Source: Haliotis asinina | Taxonomy: Eukaryota; Mollusca; Gastropoda; Lepetellida; Haliotidae | Assembly (NCBI RefSeq): GCF_037392515.1 | Contig: NC_090280.1 | Span: forward strand, 73,892,504 to 73,956,503 | Direction of reading: 5' to 3' | DNA: 64,000 bases | Shown: positions 47,100 through 60,161 of the stretch, in pieces | How positions within the stretch are numbered: position 1 is the first letter of the stretch | Layout of the letters: each line of letters begins with the position of its first letter | Position numbers and translations under genes: made by a program | The notes under the pieces: generated by a model | Database searches by the model: none | Told to the model about the DNA's origin: nothing | What the model saw: only the letters and a program-made list of their open reading frames with translations

Positions 47100-48589
47100 G
47101 GAGGTAATTAAGCGGCAAAGATGTGTACCATCCCGTAAAAAAAAGAAGAAATATCTTGATGTGTATCAAAATGCGTCATAATTAATACAATAACGTGTTG
47201 AGGGTGAAAGTAAAGACGGTTGCACCTGGTTCCGATCGATTATTACCTTATCTACAAGCTGTCGCTAACATCGTCATGTCGAATTCTAAAACAACTTGGA
47301 AGTAGGAATCAATTTTTGGTAATTTTTTTCCAATTTTAACCAGACTGGGTCCATGTTGTCTGGCAGGCGCAAACATTAAGTATAGTATGAGCTATGTCTG
47401 TACAAATATGCATTATGCTAAGCATCTACATCTATGATACTACCGGGGTATGGCCTAAAAGTCGGGCCGGGCCACGGCGTGCCAAATGTATTATTGGATA
47501 ATGATCGCACCATATCCATGCCTACAAATGATGAATGCAACATGCATCCTTGAAAATAATAATGGATTTAAATACACTTCAAGATGCTTCTGACGGAACG
47601 TGCAAAGCCGGACCGAACGCTTGTGATACGTGTATGTTGAGACTATACAGAAAAGAGTGTTGTACTTTGAAGAAACGTGTTTGCACATGCTCTGCTTAGT
47701 GTTATTTAGGTAGATATTATTGCATTTTTTCTGTCATGTGCACTAGTAAATTTAAGCATTTACATACTCGCAGGCTATGGGATTTTTTTGCTGAATTTAT
47801 GCTTTTTAGAATACAGTGGTAATACATGCGATTTTTTGCGCGTTCGATCGCATTTTTCCTTTTTTTATCCTTTATAACATATTACAAAATGTTGTGATGT
47901 AATATATTTCTTTTAAGACATATTTATAATCATGTAACAGTTGCCCACTGGCTCTCGCCAATGCCCACTCCTCTTTAACATAAACATCCTCTGCTGATTC
48001 AGCATGAAACAATAAAAGTTAATTAGGAAACCCCACCTGTTTTAATTAAGGAAAGAAAAGCTGTAAAGACACTGTCACTTCCTGCCCAGAACCCCAGGAT
48101 GTCATACCTCACGCGCTAAGAGAAGTAAGTAACTTTCTCACACAGACATATCAAGGGCAACACATAACACCAAGACAATGTCTTTTCTCTGGGACTCTCG
48201 ATATGTTATCAATGTTGGTTTTAACGGGGAGCCTATATAGATTGTAGAGTATCCCTGGTTTTAACGATACATTTTCAACCAAACCATACTTTGAATTCTA
48301 GCTACCCAAATCCGCAGATTTCGTTTTAATATTCTGCAATCCATTTTTAGTAGTACCCGGTGGCCCGGCCCGACCCGACTTTTCTTGGCCCGACTTTTTA
48401 AGCCATCCCCCAGTCTGGTGACATTGGTCACAGTTATTTAGAACAAGCGGTCCAATATCATATATTTGTTGCTCACCTGAAGTCATGGCACAATATCAAA
48501 ATTCGTCTAGTTAGTACCATAACATTTTCGACACCACCAGGGTAAGTTCTGTCTGACAGTCGCTACTGGTCTGTATTATCCCAACCCAC
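47100..48589. other. RAD1 upstream region with no supported gene
   Basis: No coding exon is visible. Two related inverted GC-rich patches (GTCGGGCCGGGCCAC near 47,461 and the complement near 48,360) may mark the ends of a ~1-kb element, but the match is short and imperfect. Confidence 0.4.
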
Positions 48590-48599
48590 ACCCTTACAT

Positions 48600-48670
48600 G
48601 GCGGTGAGGTAGCCTTGTGGTTAAGCGCTCGCACGTCACGCTGAGGATCCGGGTTCGATCCTAAAGAAAG
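48600..48670 (+). repeat. SINE type 2 head (tRNA-like)
   Basis: GAGGTAGCCTTGTGGTTAAG, GCTCGCACGTCACGC and GGGTTCGATCC are A-box-like and B-box-like parts of the type 2 head. The body is not recognisable after this. Confidence 0.65.
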
Positions 48671-48889
48671 ATTAACGTGTGTGTCAGTGGTAGGGCGAAT
48701 ATGTCACACCTATTGTTACTGTTTGACATCATTTACAATTTTACAAGTTAGGACAGTAAAATAGGTAAAATCTGCTTTCTGTCTGTCGAGACCAGTGGTG
48801 ACATGCAGGCGGGGAAGTTAAAGAGGAGTTAGGGGTTAACAAACCCATTCTAACCACTGTGCTCTGGCAAATGGGTTGCAGCAGAAACT

Positions 48890-48997
48890 GGCCCTGTTCC
48901 ACAAACCGATCGCATCACTGCGACAGTCGCAAGTCTATGCATGTTAAATCATGAATGCATACATGTGAGTTACGATCTTCGTTTCGTGGAACGCGGG
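48890..48997. mobile_element. Palindromic GGGCC-type MITE
   Basis: The ends GGCCCTGTTCCACAAACCGA and, as complement, CCCGCGTTCCACGAAACGAA pair imperfectly. The centre (ATGCATGTTAAATCATGAATGCAT) is also palindromic. About 108 bp, non-coding. Confidence 0.55.
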
Positions 48998-49029
48998 TAG
49001 TTCATCTATCTATCAGAACTCCAGGTAAA

Positions 49030-49130
49030 GATTCAGGTTATCTGTAAATATACAAATCAGCACCACACTATCTAGTGATCAGCAGCATGAACATAGATCT
49101 GCCCAGTTGGGAAATGGTGGCATGTGTGAG
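49030..49130 (-). repeat. SINE-like repeat type 1, decayed fragment
   Basis: CTGTAAATATACAAATCAGC, AGTGATCAGCAGCATGAAC and ATAGATCTGCCCAGTTGGG retain the central part only. Confidence 0.6.
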
Positions 49131-49360
49131 AGATCATAGATTCTTTAATATAAATGAAACACACAGGCCCAAAATAAGGAGATGTTTTGACCATATTCAA
49201 GTGCAAATAAGTCGACTAAGTTAAAGCATAGACGACTAAGGAAATACGACACACGGACGAATATATGTATTGGTGTCATTGTCAGCTTTAATTCAGTACA
49301 CTCACTGCACATGTGTGTACACAGGTCAGTACCTTGCGACACTACCCTTGCAGTCGCCGG

Positions 49361-49468
49361 ATGTTCACTTGGGGAATTCTTGTCATTTTCATGTCATGTC
49401 AGTGTAGAGAGGACGAAGGAGACATTTACGGACGCGTCGATCAAGTTGGTCCCACAAATTGGGTTCAG
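49361..49468 (+). CDS. Possible signal-peptide exon
   Basis: An ATG just after a plausible acceptor (CTACCCTTGCAG) opens 36 codons: MFTWGILVIFMSCQC, a short hydrophobic signal-like stretch, followed by REDEGDIYGRVDQVG and PTNWVQ. It ends at CAG/GTGAGG, a good 5' splice site, in phase 0. No matching downstream exon was found before the 93-bp satellite. I do not recognise the protein, and chance is a real alternative. Confidence 0.3.
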
Positions 49469-49669
49469 GTGAGGGGATTTGGAAGGTCAGAGAAGGACAC
49501 TAACGCATGTATTGGGAGAATTGCGCCTGTTACGTGACCTAGGGTCGAACGTTATGTTGGAACAGCTCGAGATTAAAAAAGTGAGAGGTGGTGAGGTCTC
49601 AGGATGTGGTCGATGTAGCGATTTGCCAGAAAATTGTTTGAAACACCACGAGTTCTGATTTACCCATGT

Positions 49670-49790
49670 AGGGCATTGTACCCTACATCATGACGCTTCC
49701 ACCATCAAATATGACAACCTGTCGAATGCAGTTCGGCGCAAAACGCTCATGTTGACGTCGGTAGACGCGTTGTATTTCATCCATGCATAG
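49670..49790 (-). pseudogene. Tc1/mariner-like transposase fragment
   Basis: The complement encodes QRVYRRQHERFAPNCIRQV, then FDGGSVMM, a stop, and GTM, matching the RVYRR.GERF...GGSVMVWG block of Tc1-like transposases. Only this core can be recognised. The array of 93-bp units begins about 170 bases away on its N-terminal side. Confidence 0.65.
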
Positions 49791-49960
49791 ATATGTTCGA
49801 ATTCTTACTTCTCTCTGAAGATTCAGTCTTGGATGTTTGGTCGGAAATTCTTCGAACACCTATCCTGTAGTGTCTGTTGCTGTGACATAATCGATGACGG
49901 AGGTGAAACACCCGGATGAATCGGGGCTGAGCAGAAGTGGTCACTCTTGGTGTTACACTT

Positions 49961-52900
49961 TTGGGACGATCTTGGGTCGAACTGAAGCAGGTATATCAAT
50001 GCCATAATCAAGATGAAGTGCAGTATAAGACAGACAGAAAGACAGATTTTATTTTGGGACGATCTTGGGTCGAACTGAAGCAGGTATATCAATGTCATAA
50101 TCAAGATGAAGTGCAGTATAAGACAGACAGAAAGACAGATTTTATTTTGGGACGATCTTGGGTCGAACTGAAGCAGGTATATCAATGCCATAATCAAGAT
50201 GAAGTGCAGTATAAGACAGACAGAAAGACAGATTTTATTTTGGGACGATCTTGCGTCGAACTGAAGCAGGTATATCAATGTCATAATCAAGATGAAGTGC
50301 AGTATAAGACAGACAGAAAGACAGATTTTATTTTGGGACGATCTTGGGTCGAACTGAAGCAGGTATATCAATGTCATAATCAAGATGAAGTGCAGTATAA
50401 GACAGACAGAAAGACAGATTTTATTTTGGGACGATCTTGGGTCGAACTGAAGCAGGTATATCAATGTCATAATCAAGATGAAGTGCAGTATAAGACAGAC
50501 AGAAAGACAGATTTTATTTTGGGACGATCTTGGGTCGAACTGAAGCAGGTATATCAATGCCATAATCAAGATGAAGTGCAGTATAAGACAGACAGAAAGA
50601 CAGATTTTATTTTGGGACGATCTTGGGTCGAACTGAAGCAGGTATATCAATGTCATAATCAAGATGAAGTGCAGTATAAGACAGACAGAAAGACAGATTT
50701 TATTTTGGGACGATCTTGGGTCAAACTGAAGCAGGTATATCAATGCCATAATCAAGATGAAGTGCGGTATAAGACAGACAGAAAGACAGATTTTATTTTG
50801 GGACGATCTTGCGTCGAACTGAAGCAGGTATATCAATGTCATAATCAAGATGAAGTGCAGTATAAGACAGACAGAAAGACAGATTTTATTTTGGGACGAT
50901 CTTGGGTCGAACTGAAGCAGGTATATCAATGCCATAATCAAGATGAAGTGCAGTATAAGACAGACAGAAAGACAGATTTTATTTTGGGACGATCTTGGGT
51001 CGAACTGAAGCAGGTATATCAATGTCATAATCAAGATGAAGTGCAGTATAAGACAGACAGAAAGACAGATTTTATTTTGGGACGATCTTGGGTCAAACTG
51101 AAGCAGGTATATCAATGCCATAATCAAGATGAAGTGCGGTATAAGACAGACAGAAAGACAGATTTTATTTTGGGACGATCTTGCGTCGAACTGAAGCAGG
51201 TATATCAATGTCATAATCAAGATGAAGTGCGGTATAAGACAGACAGAAAGACAGATTTTATTTTGGGACGATCTTGGGTCAAACTGAAGCAGGTATATCA
51301 ATGCCATAATCAAGATGAAGTGCAGTATAAGACAGACAGAAAGACAGATTTTATTTTGGGACGATCTTGGGTCGAACTGAAGCAGGTATATCAATGCCAT
51401 AATCAAGATGAAGTGTAGTATAAGACAGACAGAAAGACAGATTTTATTTTGGGACGATCTTGCGTCGAACTGAAGCAGGTATATCAATGTCATAATCAAG
51501 ATGAAGTGCAGTATAAGACAGACAGAAAGACAGATTTTATTTTGGGACGATCTTGGGTCAAACTGAAGCAGGTATATCAATGCCATAATCAAGATGAAGT
51601 GCAGTTTAAGACAGACAGAAAGACAGATTTTATTTTGGGACGATCTTGGGTCGAACTGAAGCAGGTATATCAATGCCATAATCAAGATGAAGTGCAGTAT
51701 AAGACAGACAGAAAGACAGATTTTATTTTGGGACGATCTTGGGTCGAACTGAAGCAGGTATATCAATGCCATAATCAAGATGAAGTGCAGTATAAGACAG
51801 ACAGAAAGACAGATTTTATTTTGGGACGATCTTGGGTCAAACTGAAGCAGGTATATCAATGCCATAATCAAGATGAAGTGCAGTTTAAGACAGACAGAAA
51901 GACAGATTTTATTTTGGGACGATCTTGGGTCGAACTGAAGCAGGTATATCAATGTCATAATCAAGATGAAGTGCAGTATAAGACAGACAGAAAGACAGAT
52001 TTTATTTTGGGACGATCTTGGGTCGAACTGAAGCAGGTATATCAATGTCATAATCAAGATGAAGTGCAGTATAAGACAGACAGAAAGACAGATTTTATTT
52101 TGGGACGATCTTGGGTCGAACTGAAGCAGGTATATCAATGTCATAATCAAGATGAAGTGCAGTATAAGACAGACAGAAAGACAGATTTTATTTTGGGACG
52201 ATCTTGGGTCGAACTGAAGCAGGTATATCAATGCCATAATCAAGATGAAGTGCAGTATAAGACAGACAGAAAGACAGATTTTATTTTGGGACGATCTTGC
52301 GTCGAACTGAAGCAGGTATATCAATGTCATAATCAAGACGAAGTGCAGTATAAGACAGACAGAAAGACAGATTTTATTTTGGGACGATCTTGGGTCGAAC
52401 TGAAGCAGGTATATCAATGTCATAATCAAGATGAAGTGCAGTATAAGACAGACAGAAAGACAGATTTTATTTTGGGACGATCTTGGGTCGAACTGAAGCA
52501 GGTATATCAATGTCATAATCAAGATGAAGTGCAGTATAAGACAGACAGAAAGACAGATTTTATTTTGGGACGATCTTGGGTCGAACTGAAGCAGGTATAT
52601 CAATGCCATAATCAAGATGAAGTGCAGTATAAGACAGACAGAAAGACAGATTTTATTTTGGGACGATCTTGGGTCAAACTGAAGCAGGTATATCAATGTC
52701 ATAATCAAGATGAAGTGCAGTATAAGACAGACAGAAAGACAGATTTTATTTTGGGACGATCTTGGGTCAAACTGAAGCAGGTATATCAATGCCATAATCA
52801 AGATGAAGTGCGGTATAAGACAGACAGAAAGACAGATTTTATTTTGGGACGATCTTGCGTCGAACTGAAGCAGGTATATCAATGTCATAATCAAGATGAA

Positions 52901-55900
52901 GTGCAGTATAAGACAGACAGAAAGACAGATTTTATTTTGGGACGATCTTGGGTCGAACTGAAGCAGGTATATCAATGCCATAATCAAGATGAAGTGCAGT
53001 ATAAGACAGACAGAAAGACAGATTTTATTTTGGGACGATCTTGGGTCGAACTGAAGCAGGTATATCAATGTCATAATCAAGATGAAGTGCAGTATAAGAC
53101 AGACAGAAAGACAGATTTTATTTTGGGACGATCTTGGGTCAAACTGAAGCAGGTATATCAATGCCATAATCAAGATGAAGTGCGGTATAAGACAGACAGA
53201 AAGACAGATTTTATTTTGGGACGATCTTGCGTCGAACTGAAGCAGGTATATCAATGTCATAATCAAGATGAAGTGCAGTATAAGACAGACAGAAAGACAG
53301 ATTTTATTTTGGGACGATCTTGGGTCAAACTGAAGCAGGTATATCAATGCCATAATCAAGATGAAGTGCAGTATAAGACAGACAGAAAGACAGATTTTAT
53401 TTTGGGACGATCTTGGGTCGAACTGAAGCAGGTATATCAATGCCATAATCAAGATGAAGTGTAGTATAAGACAGACAGAAAGACAGATTTTATTTTGGGA
53501 CGATCTTGGGTCGAACTGAAGCAGGTATATCAATGTCATAATCAAGATGAAGTGCAGTATAAGACAGACAGAAAGACAGATTTTATTTTGGGACGATCTT
53601 GGGTCAAACTGAAGCAGGTATATCAATGCCATAATCAAGATGAAGTGCAGTTTAAGACAGACAGAAAGACAGATTTTATTTTGGGACGATCTTGGGTCGA
53701 ACTGAAGCAGGTATATCAATGCCATAATCAAGATGAAGTGCAGTATAAGACAGACAGAAAGACAGATTTTATTTTGGGACGATCTTGGGTCGAACTGAAG
53801 CAGGTATATCAATGCCATAATCAAGATGAAGTGCAGTATAAGACAGACAGAAAGACAGATTTTATTTTGGGACGATCTTGGGTCAAACTGAAGCAGGTAT
53901 ATCAATGCCATAATCAAGATGAAGTGCAGTTTAAGACAGACAGAAAGACAGATTTTATTTTGGGACGATCTTGGGTCGAACTGAAGCAGGTATATCAATG
54001 TCATAATCAAGATGAAGTGCAGTATAAGACAGACAGAAAGACAGATTTTATTTTGGGACGATCTTGGGTCGAACTGAAGCAGGTATATCAATGTCATAAT
54101 CAAGATGAAGTGCAGTATAAGACAGACAGAAAGACAGATTTTATTTTGGGACGATCTTGGGTCGAACTGAAGCAGGTATATCAATGTCATAATCAAGATG
54201 AAGTGCAGTATAAGACAGACAGAAAGACAGATTTTATTTTGGGACGATCTTGGGTCGAACTGAAGCAGGTATATCAATGTCATAATCAAGATGAAGTGCA
54301 GTATAAGACAGACAGAAAGACAGATTTTATTTTGGGACGATCTTGCGTCGAACTGAAGCAGGTATATCAATGCCATAATCAAGATGAAGTGCAGTATAAG
54401 ACAGACAGAAAGACAGATTTTATTTTGGGACGATCTTGGGTCGAACTGAAGCAGGTATATCAATGCCATAATCAAGATGAAGTGCGGTATAAGACAGACA
54501 GAAAGACAGATTTTATTTTGGGACGATCTTGGGTCGAACTGAAGCAGGTATATCAATGTCATAATCAAGATGAAGTGCAGTATAAGACAGACAGAAAGAC
54601 AGATTTTATTTTGGGACGATCTTGGGTCAAACTGAAGCAGGTATATCAATGTCATAATCAAGATGAAGTGCAGTATAAGACAGACAGAAAGACAGATTTT
54701 ATTTTGGGACGATCTTGGGTCAAACTGAAGCAGGTATATCAATGCCATAATCAAGATGAAGTGCAGTATAAGACAGACAGAAAGACAGATTTTATTTTGG
54801 GACGATCTTGGGTCGAACTGAAGCAGGTATATCAATGTCATAATCAAGATGAAGTGCAGTATAAGACAGACAGAAAGACAGATTTTATTTTGGGACGATC
54901 TTGCGTCGAACTGAAGCAGGTATATCAATGTCATAATCAAGATGAAGTGCGGTATAAGACAGACAGAAAGACAGATTTTATTTTGGGACGATCTTGCGTC
55001 GAACTGAAGCAGGTATATCAATGCCATAATCAAGATGAAGTGCAGTATAAGACAGACAGAAAGACAGATTTTATTTTGGGACGATCTTGGGTCGAACTGA
55101 AGCAGGTATATCAATGTCATAATCAAGATGAAGTGCAGTATAAGACAGACAGAAAGACAGATTTTATTTTGGGACGATCTTGCGTCGAACTGAAGCAGGT
55201 ATATCAATGTCATAATCAAGATGAAGTGCGGTATAAGACAGACAGAAAGACAGATTTTATTTTGGGACGATCTTGCGTCGAACTGAAGCAGGTATATCAA
55301 TGCCATCATCAAGATGAAGTGCAGTATAAGACAGACAGAAAGACAGATTTTATTTTGGGACGATCTTGGGTCGAACTGAAGCAGGTATATCAATGTCATA
55401 ATCAAGATGAAGTGCAGTATAAGACAGACAGAAAGACAGATTTTATTTTGGGACGATCTTGGGTCGAACTGAAGCAGGTATATCAATGCCATAATCAAGA
55501 TGAAGTGCAGTATAAGACAGACAGAAAGACAGATTTTATTTTGGGACGATCTTGGGTCGAACTGAAGCAGGTATATCAATGTCATAATCAAGATGAAGTG
55601 CGGTATAAGACAGACAGAAAGACAGATTTTATTTTGGGACGATCTTGGGTCAAACTGAAGCAGGTATATCAATGTCATAATCAAGATGAAGTGCAGTATA
55701 AGACAGACAGAAAGACAGATTTTATTTTGGGACGATCTTGGGTCGAACTGAAGCAGGTACATCAATGTCATAATCAAGATGAAGTGCGGTATAAGACAGA
55801 CAGAAAGACAGATTTTATTTTGGGACGATCTTGGGTCGAACTGAAGCAGGTATATCAATGTCATAATCAAGATGAAGTGCAGTATAAGACAGACAGAAAG

Positions 55901-58798
55901 ACAGATTTTATTTTGGGACGATCTTGGGTCGAACTGAAGCAGGTATATCAATGTCATAATCAAGATGAAGTGCGGTATAAGACAGACAGAAAGACAGATT
56001 TTATTTTGGGACGATCTTGGGTCAAACTGAAGCAGGTATATCAATGTCATAATCAAGATGAAGTGCAGTATAAGACAGACAGAAAGACAGATTTTATTTT
56101 GGGACGATCTTGGGTCGAACTGAAGCAGGTATATCAATGTCATAATCAAGATGAAGTGCAGTATAAGACAGACAGAAAGACAGATTTTATTTTGGGACGA
56201 TCTTGGGTCGAACTGAAGCAGGTATATCAATGTCATAATCAAGATGAAGTGCGGTATAAGACAGACAGAAAGACAGATTTTATTTTGGGACGATCTTGGG
56301 TCGAACTGAAGCAGGTATATCAATGTCATAATCAAGATGAAGTGCAGTATAAGACAGACAGAAAGACAGATTTTATTTTGGGACGATCTTGCGTCGAACT
56401 GAAGCAGGTATATCAATGCCATAATCAAGATGAAGTGCAGTATAAGACAGACAGAAAGACAGATTTTATTTTGGGACGATCTTGGGTCGAACTGAAGCAG
56501 GTATATCAATGTCATAATCAAGATGAAGTGCAGTATAAGACAGACAGAAAGACAGATTTTATTTTGGGACGATCTTGGGTCGAACTGAAGCAGGTATATC
56601 AATGCCATAATCAAGATGAAGTGCAGTATAAGACAGACAGAAAGACAGATTTTATTTTGGGACGATCTTGGGTCGAACTGAAGCAGGTATATCAATGTCA
56701 TAATCAAGATGAAGTGCGGTATAAGACAGACAGAAAGACAGATTTTATTTTGGGACGATCTTGGGTCGAACTGAAGCAGGTATATCAATGTCATAATCAA
56801 GATGAAGTGCAGTATAAGACAGACAGAAAGACAGATTTTATTTTGGGACGATCTTGCGTCGAACTGAAGCAGGTATATCAATGCCATAATCAAGATGAAG
56901 TGCAGTATAAGACAGACAGAAAGACAGATTTTATTTTGGGACGATCTTGGGTCGAACTGAAGCAGGTATATCAATGTCATAATCAAGATGAAGTGCAGTA
57001 TAAGACAGACAGAAAGACAGATTTTATTTTGGGACGATCTTGGGTCGAACTGAAGCAGGTATATCAATGCCATAATCAAGATGAAGTGCAGTATAAGACA
57101 GACAGAAAGACAGATTTTATTTTGGGACGATCTTGGGTCGAACTGAAGCAGGTATATCAATGTCATAATCAAGATGAAGTGCAGTATAAGACAGACAGAA
57201 AGACAGATTTTATTTTGGGACGATCTTGGGTCAAACTGAAGCAGGTATATCAATGTCATAATCAAGATGAAGTGCAGTATAAGACAGACAGAAAGACAGA
57301 TTTTATTTTGGGACGATCTTGGGTCGAACTGAAGCAGGTATATCAATGTCATAATCAAGATGAAGTGCAGTATAAGACAGACAGAAAGACAGATTTTATT
57401 TTGGGACGATCTTGGGTCGAACTGAAGCAGGTATATCAATGTCATAATCAAGATGAAGTGCGGTATAAGACAGACAGAAAGACAGATTTTATTTTGGGAC
57501 GATCTTGGGTCGAACTGAAGCAGGTATATCAATGTCATAATCAAGATGAAGTGCAGTATAAGACAGACAGAAAGACAGATTTTATTTTGGGACGATCTTG
57601 CGTCGAACTGAAGCAGGTATATCAATGCCATAATCAAGATGAAGTGCAGTATAAGACAGACAGAAAGACAGATTTTATTTTGGGACGATCTTGGGTCGAA
57701 CTGAAGCAGGTATATCAATGTCATAATCAAGATGAAGTGCAGTATAAGACAGACAGAAAGACAGATTTTATTTTGGGACGATCTTGGGTCGAACTGAAGC
57801 AGGTATATCAATGCCATAATCAAGATGAAGTGCAGTATAAGACAGACAGAAAGACAGATTTTATTTTGGGACGATCTTGGGTCGAACTGAAGCAGGTATA
57901 TCAATGTCATAATCAAGATGAAGTGCGGTATAAGACAGACAGAAAGACAGATTTTATTTTGGGACGATCTTGGGTCGAACTGAAGCAGGTATATCAATGT
58001 CATAATCAAGATGAAGTGCAGTATAAGACAGACAGAAAGACAGATTTTATTTTGGGACGATCTTGGGTCGAACTGAAGCAGGTATATCAATGTCATAATC
58101 AAGATGAAGTGCGGTATAAGACAGACAGAAAGACAGATTTTATTTTGGGACGATCTTGGGTCAAACTGAAGCAGGTATATCAATGTCATAATCAAGATGA
58201 AGTGCAGTATAAGACAGACAGAAAGACAGATTTTATTTTGGGACGATCTTGGGTCGAACTGAAGCAGGTATATCAATGTCATAATCAAGATGAAGTGCAG
58301 TATAAGACAGACAGAAAGACAGATTTTATTTTGGGACGATCTTGGGTCGAACTGAAGCAGGTATATCAATGTCATAATCAAGATGAAGTGCGGTATAAGA
58401 CAGACAGAAAGACAGATTTTATTTTGGGACGATCTTGGGTCGAACTGAAGCAGGTATATCAATGTCATAATCAAGATGAAGTGCAGTATAAGACAGACAG
58501 AAAGACAGATTTTATTTTGGGACGATCTTGGGTCGAACTGAAGCAGGTATATCAATGTCATAATCAAGATGAAGTGCGGTATAAGACAGACAGAAAGACA
58601 GATTTTATTTTGGGACGATCTTGGGTCGAACTGAAGCAGGTATATCAATGTCATAATCAAGATGAAGTGCAGTATAAGACAGACAGAAAGACAGATTTTA
58701 TTTTGGGACGATCTTGGGTCGAACTGAAGCAGGTATATCAATGCCATAATCAAGATGAAGTGCAGTATAAGACAGACAGAAAGACAGATTTTATTTTG
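49961..58798. repeat. 93-bp satellite array, about 95 copies
   Basis: Units beginning TTGGGACGATCTTGGGTCG repeat for 8,838 bp with no length change. The unit is exactly 31 codons. On the plus strand it reads RSWVELKQVYQ then CHNQDEVQYKTDRKTD, interrupted by TAG at 51,416 and 53,462. On the minus strand it stays open as a 2,999-residue frame (49,823-58,822) of hydrophobic repeats (LHFILIMTLIYLLQF). Variable sites are few. They change residues freely on both strands (W/C, E/K, Q/R plus; P/A, T/A, L/P minus), which argues against selection on either frame. Confidence 0.97.
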
Positions 58799-59449
58799 TA
58801 ATGTCGGCCCAGTGATCCACATACAGTAACATAATATAAGTATAGATGGACAGTGTTGTGGTGGACTTTGGACTGTCTATGGCAGACTGGGACTCCGCTG
58901 CTTCCAAACGACCAGTGGCGATATTTTGGTCAGTAACATTCAGTCTTGGCTTTATTTTTTGTCTTCGTTCATAACATAAATTTTATTATGAAATGAAGAA
59001 TTTAGTTTGGCCTTTTATAGTTGATATCTCTACTAATGTGTTCGACACATTGCACGTGCAGTCCGTGGAAAAGTTTTTTCGGCACGCACATTTCATGTAA
59101 CGTTTTTAAAGCACATTTTCGCAACACATAACATCCACGATACGATTGACGGAATTCAAAAATAGAAAATTGTCTGAATAACGATTGTTGTCAAAATGAA
59201 TTGAAATGAACTGTTGAAAACGCCTGCATTTCTTTTCATTTTCTTTTTTTAAGACTTTATTATATTACAATGTATTACCTTGTATATCAAACCACCAACC
59301 TTCCCATCTCCATGCTGAGACTCTACCAGCCCACGGAGGGGTTCAGAAATAGTACATGTACAAACAGACAGGTTTGCCCCTCACATTTTTTACCTTATGA
59401 TAAAATTAATTGAAACTTCTTCCTCTGTTGTGTCTGTAATTGAAAGATT
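58799..59449. other. Interval with no supported gene
   Basis: Unique AT-rich flank of the 93-bp array. I see no transposase or exon here. Confidence 0.5.
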
Positions 59450-59640
59450 TGTTTGTTTATTGTTTACCGCCCAGCTCAGTAGTATCCCAACTATATGACA
59501 GCGGTGTGTACATAATCACGTCTGGAACAGACCATTCAGTGGTCAACAGCATGAGAATCGTTTTACGCAGTTGGGTTACGATGACATGTGTCAGCCAAGC
59601 TGACTGAGGTTACTGAGGACCAATTAACCCGGAATAAAGG
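59450..59640 (-). repeat. SINE-like repeat type 1
   Basis: TTTACCGCCCAGCTCAGTAG, CCAACTATATGACAGCGG and GATGACATGTGTCAGCCAAG are diverged but collinear with the other copies. Confidence 0.7.
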
Positions 59641-59934
59641 GATCCTGTCCATACATACAGTTGTTTACTGACCACCGTTTGCTGACCACCGTTTGTTTAT
59701 CCAAGATAATATAACATTTGTGCCCACTGTGCACGTAAGGATACACCCGACCCACTCAGTACCAGAATACAATGACTATGTATAGCCAGGTTAGTCTGAT
59801 TCTGAATGTTCTACCCATGAGGCATACGCACGTCAAAAGCTGTCCACTACACTAGCTTTTAGCTAAACTTGGTGAAGTGCTGAAATAGGAGAGGGCAGGA
59901 TTCAATACACTACTGGATACCTTCTTGCGTTACT

Positions 59935-60140
59935 CCTGGGCGCTCTAGTGGTCAAAGCGATCGGTCACCGGGTTCGATTCCGTGAACTAGCTCCTCGCAC
60001 ACCAACTTCCAAGACGGGGCCAAGCGTATCGATTCCCCACATGGGTACAATGTGTAAAGCCCATTTCTGGTACACCCCGCCGTGATATTACTGGAATATT
60101 GCTAAAATCGGCGTAGAGCCAAACTCACTCACTTACTAAT
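59935..60140 (+). repeat. SINE type 2 (tRNA-like), near full length
   Basis: GGCGCTCTAGTGGTCAAAGC and GGGTTCGATTCC form the tRNA-like head. The body reads CCCCACATGGGTACAATGTG and CCCATTTCTGGTAC, and the tail GCTAAAATCGGCGTAGAGCC then CTCACTCACT. Confidence 0.85.
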
Positions 60141-60161
60141 TCATTCAGTCCCCAAAGGCCT

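Noticed and set aside
47440-48420. A ~1-kb TIR element marked by GGCCCGGCCCGAC patches
   Set aside because: The inverted match is short, GC-simple and imperfect, and no target duplication was found.
49823-58822. A 2,999-residue minus-strand membrane-protein gene
   Set aside because: It is the direct by-product of a 93-bp tandem repeat with no stop in that frame. Unit variants change residues freely (P/A, T/A, L/P, I/K) and no splice or promoter context is visible.
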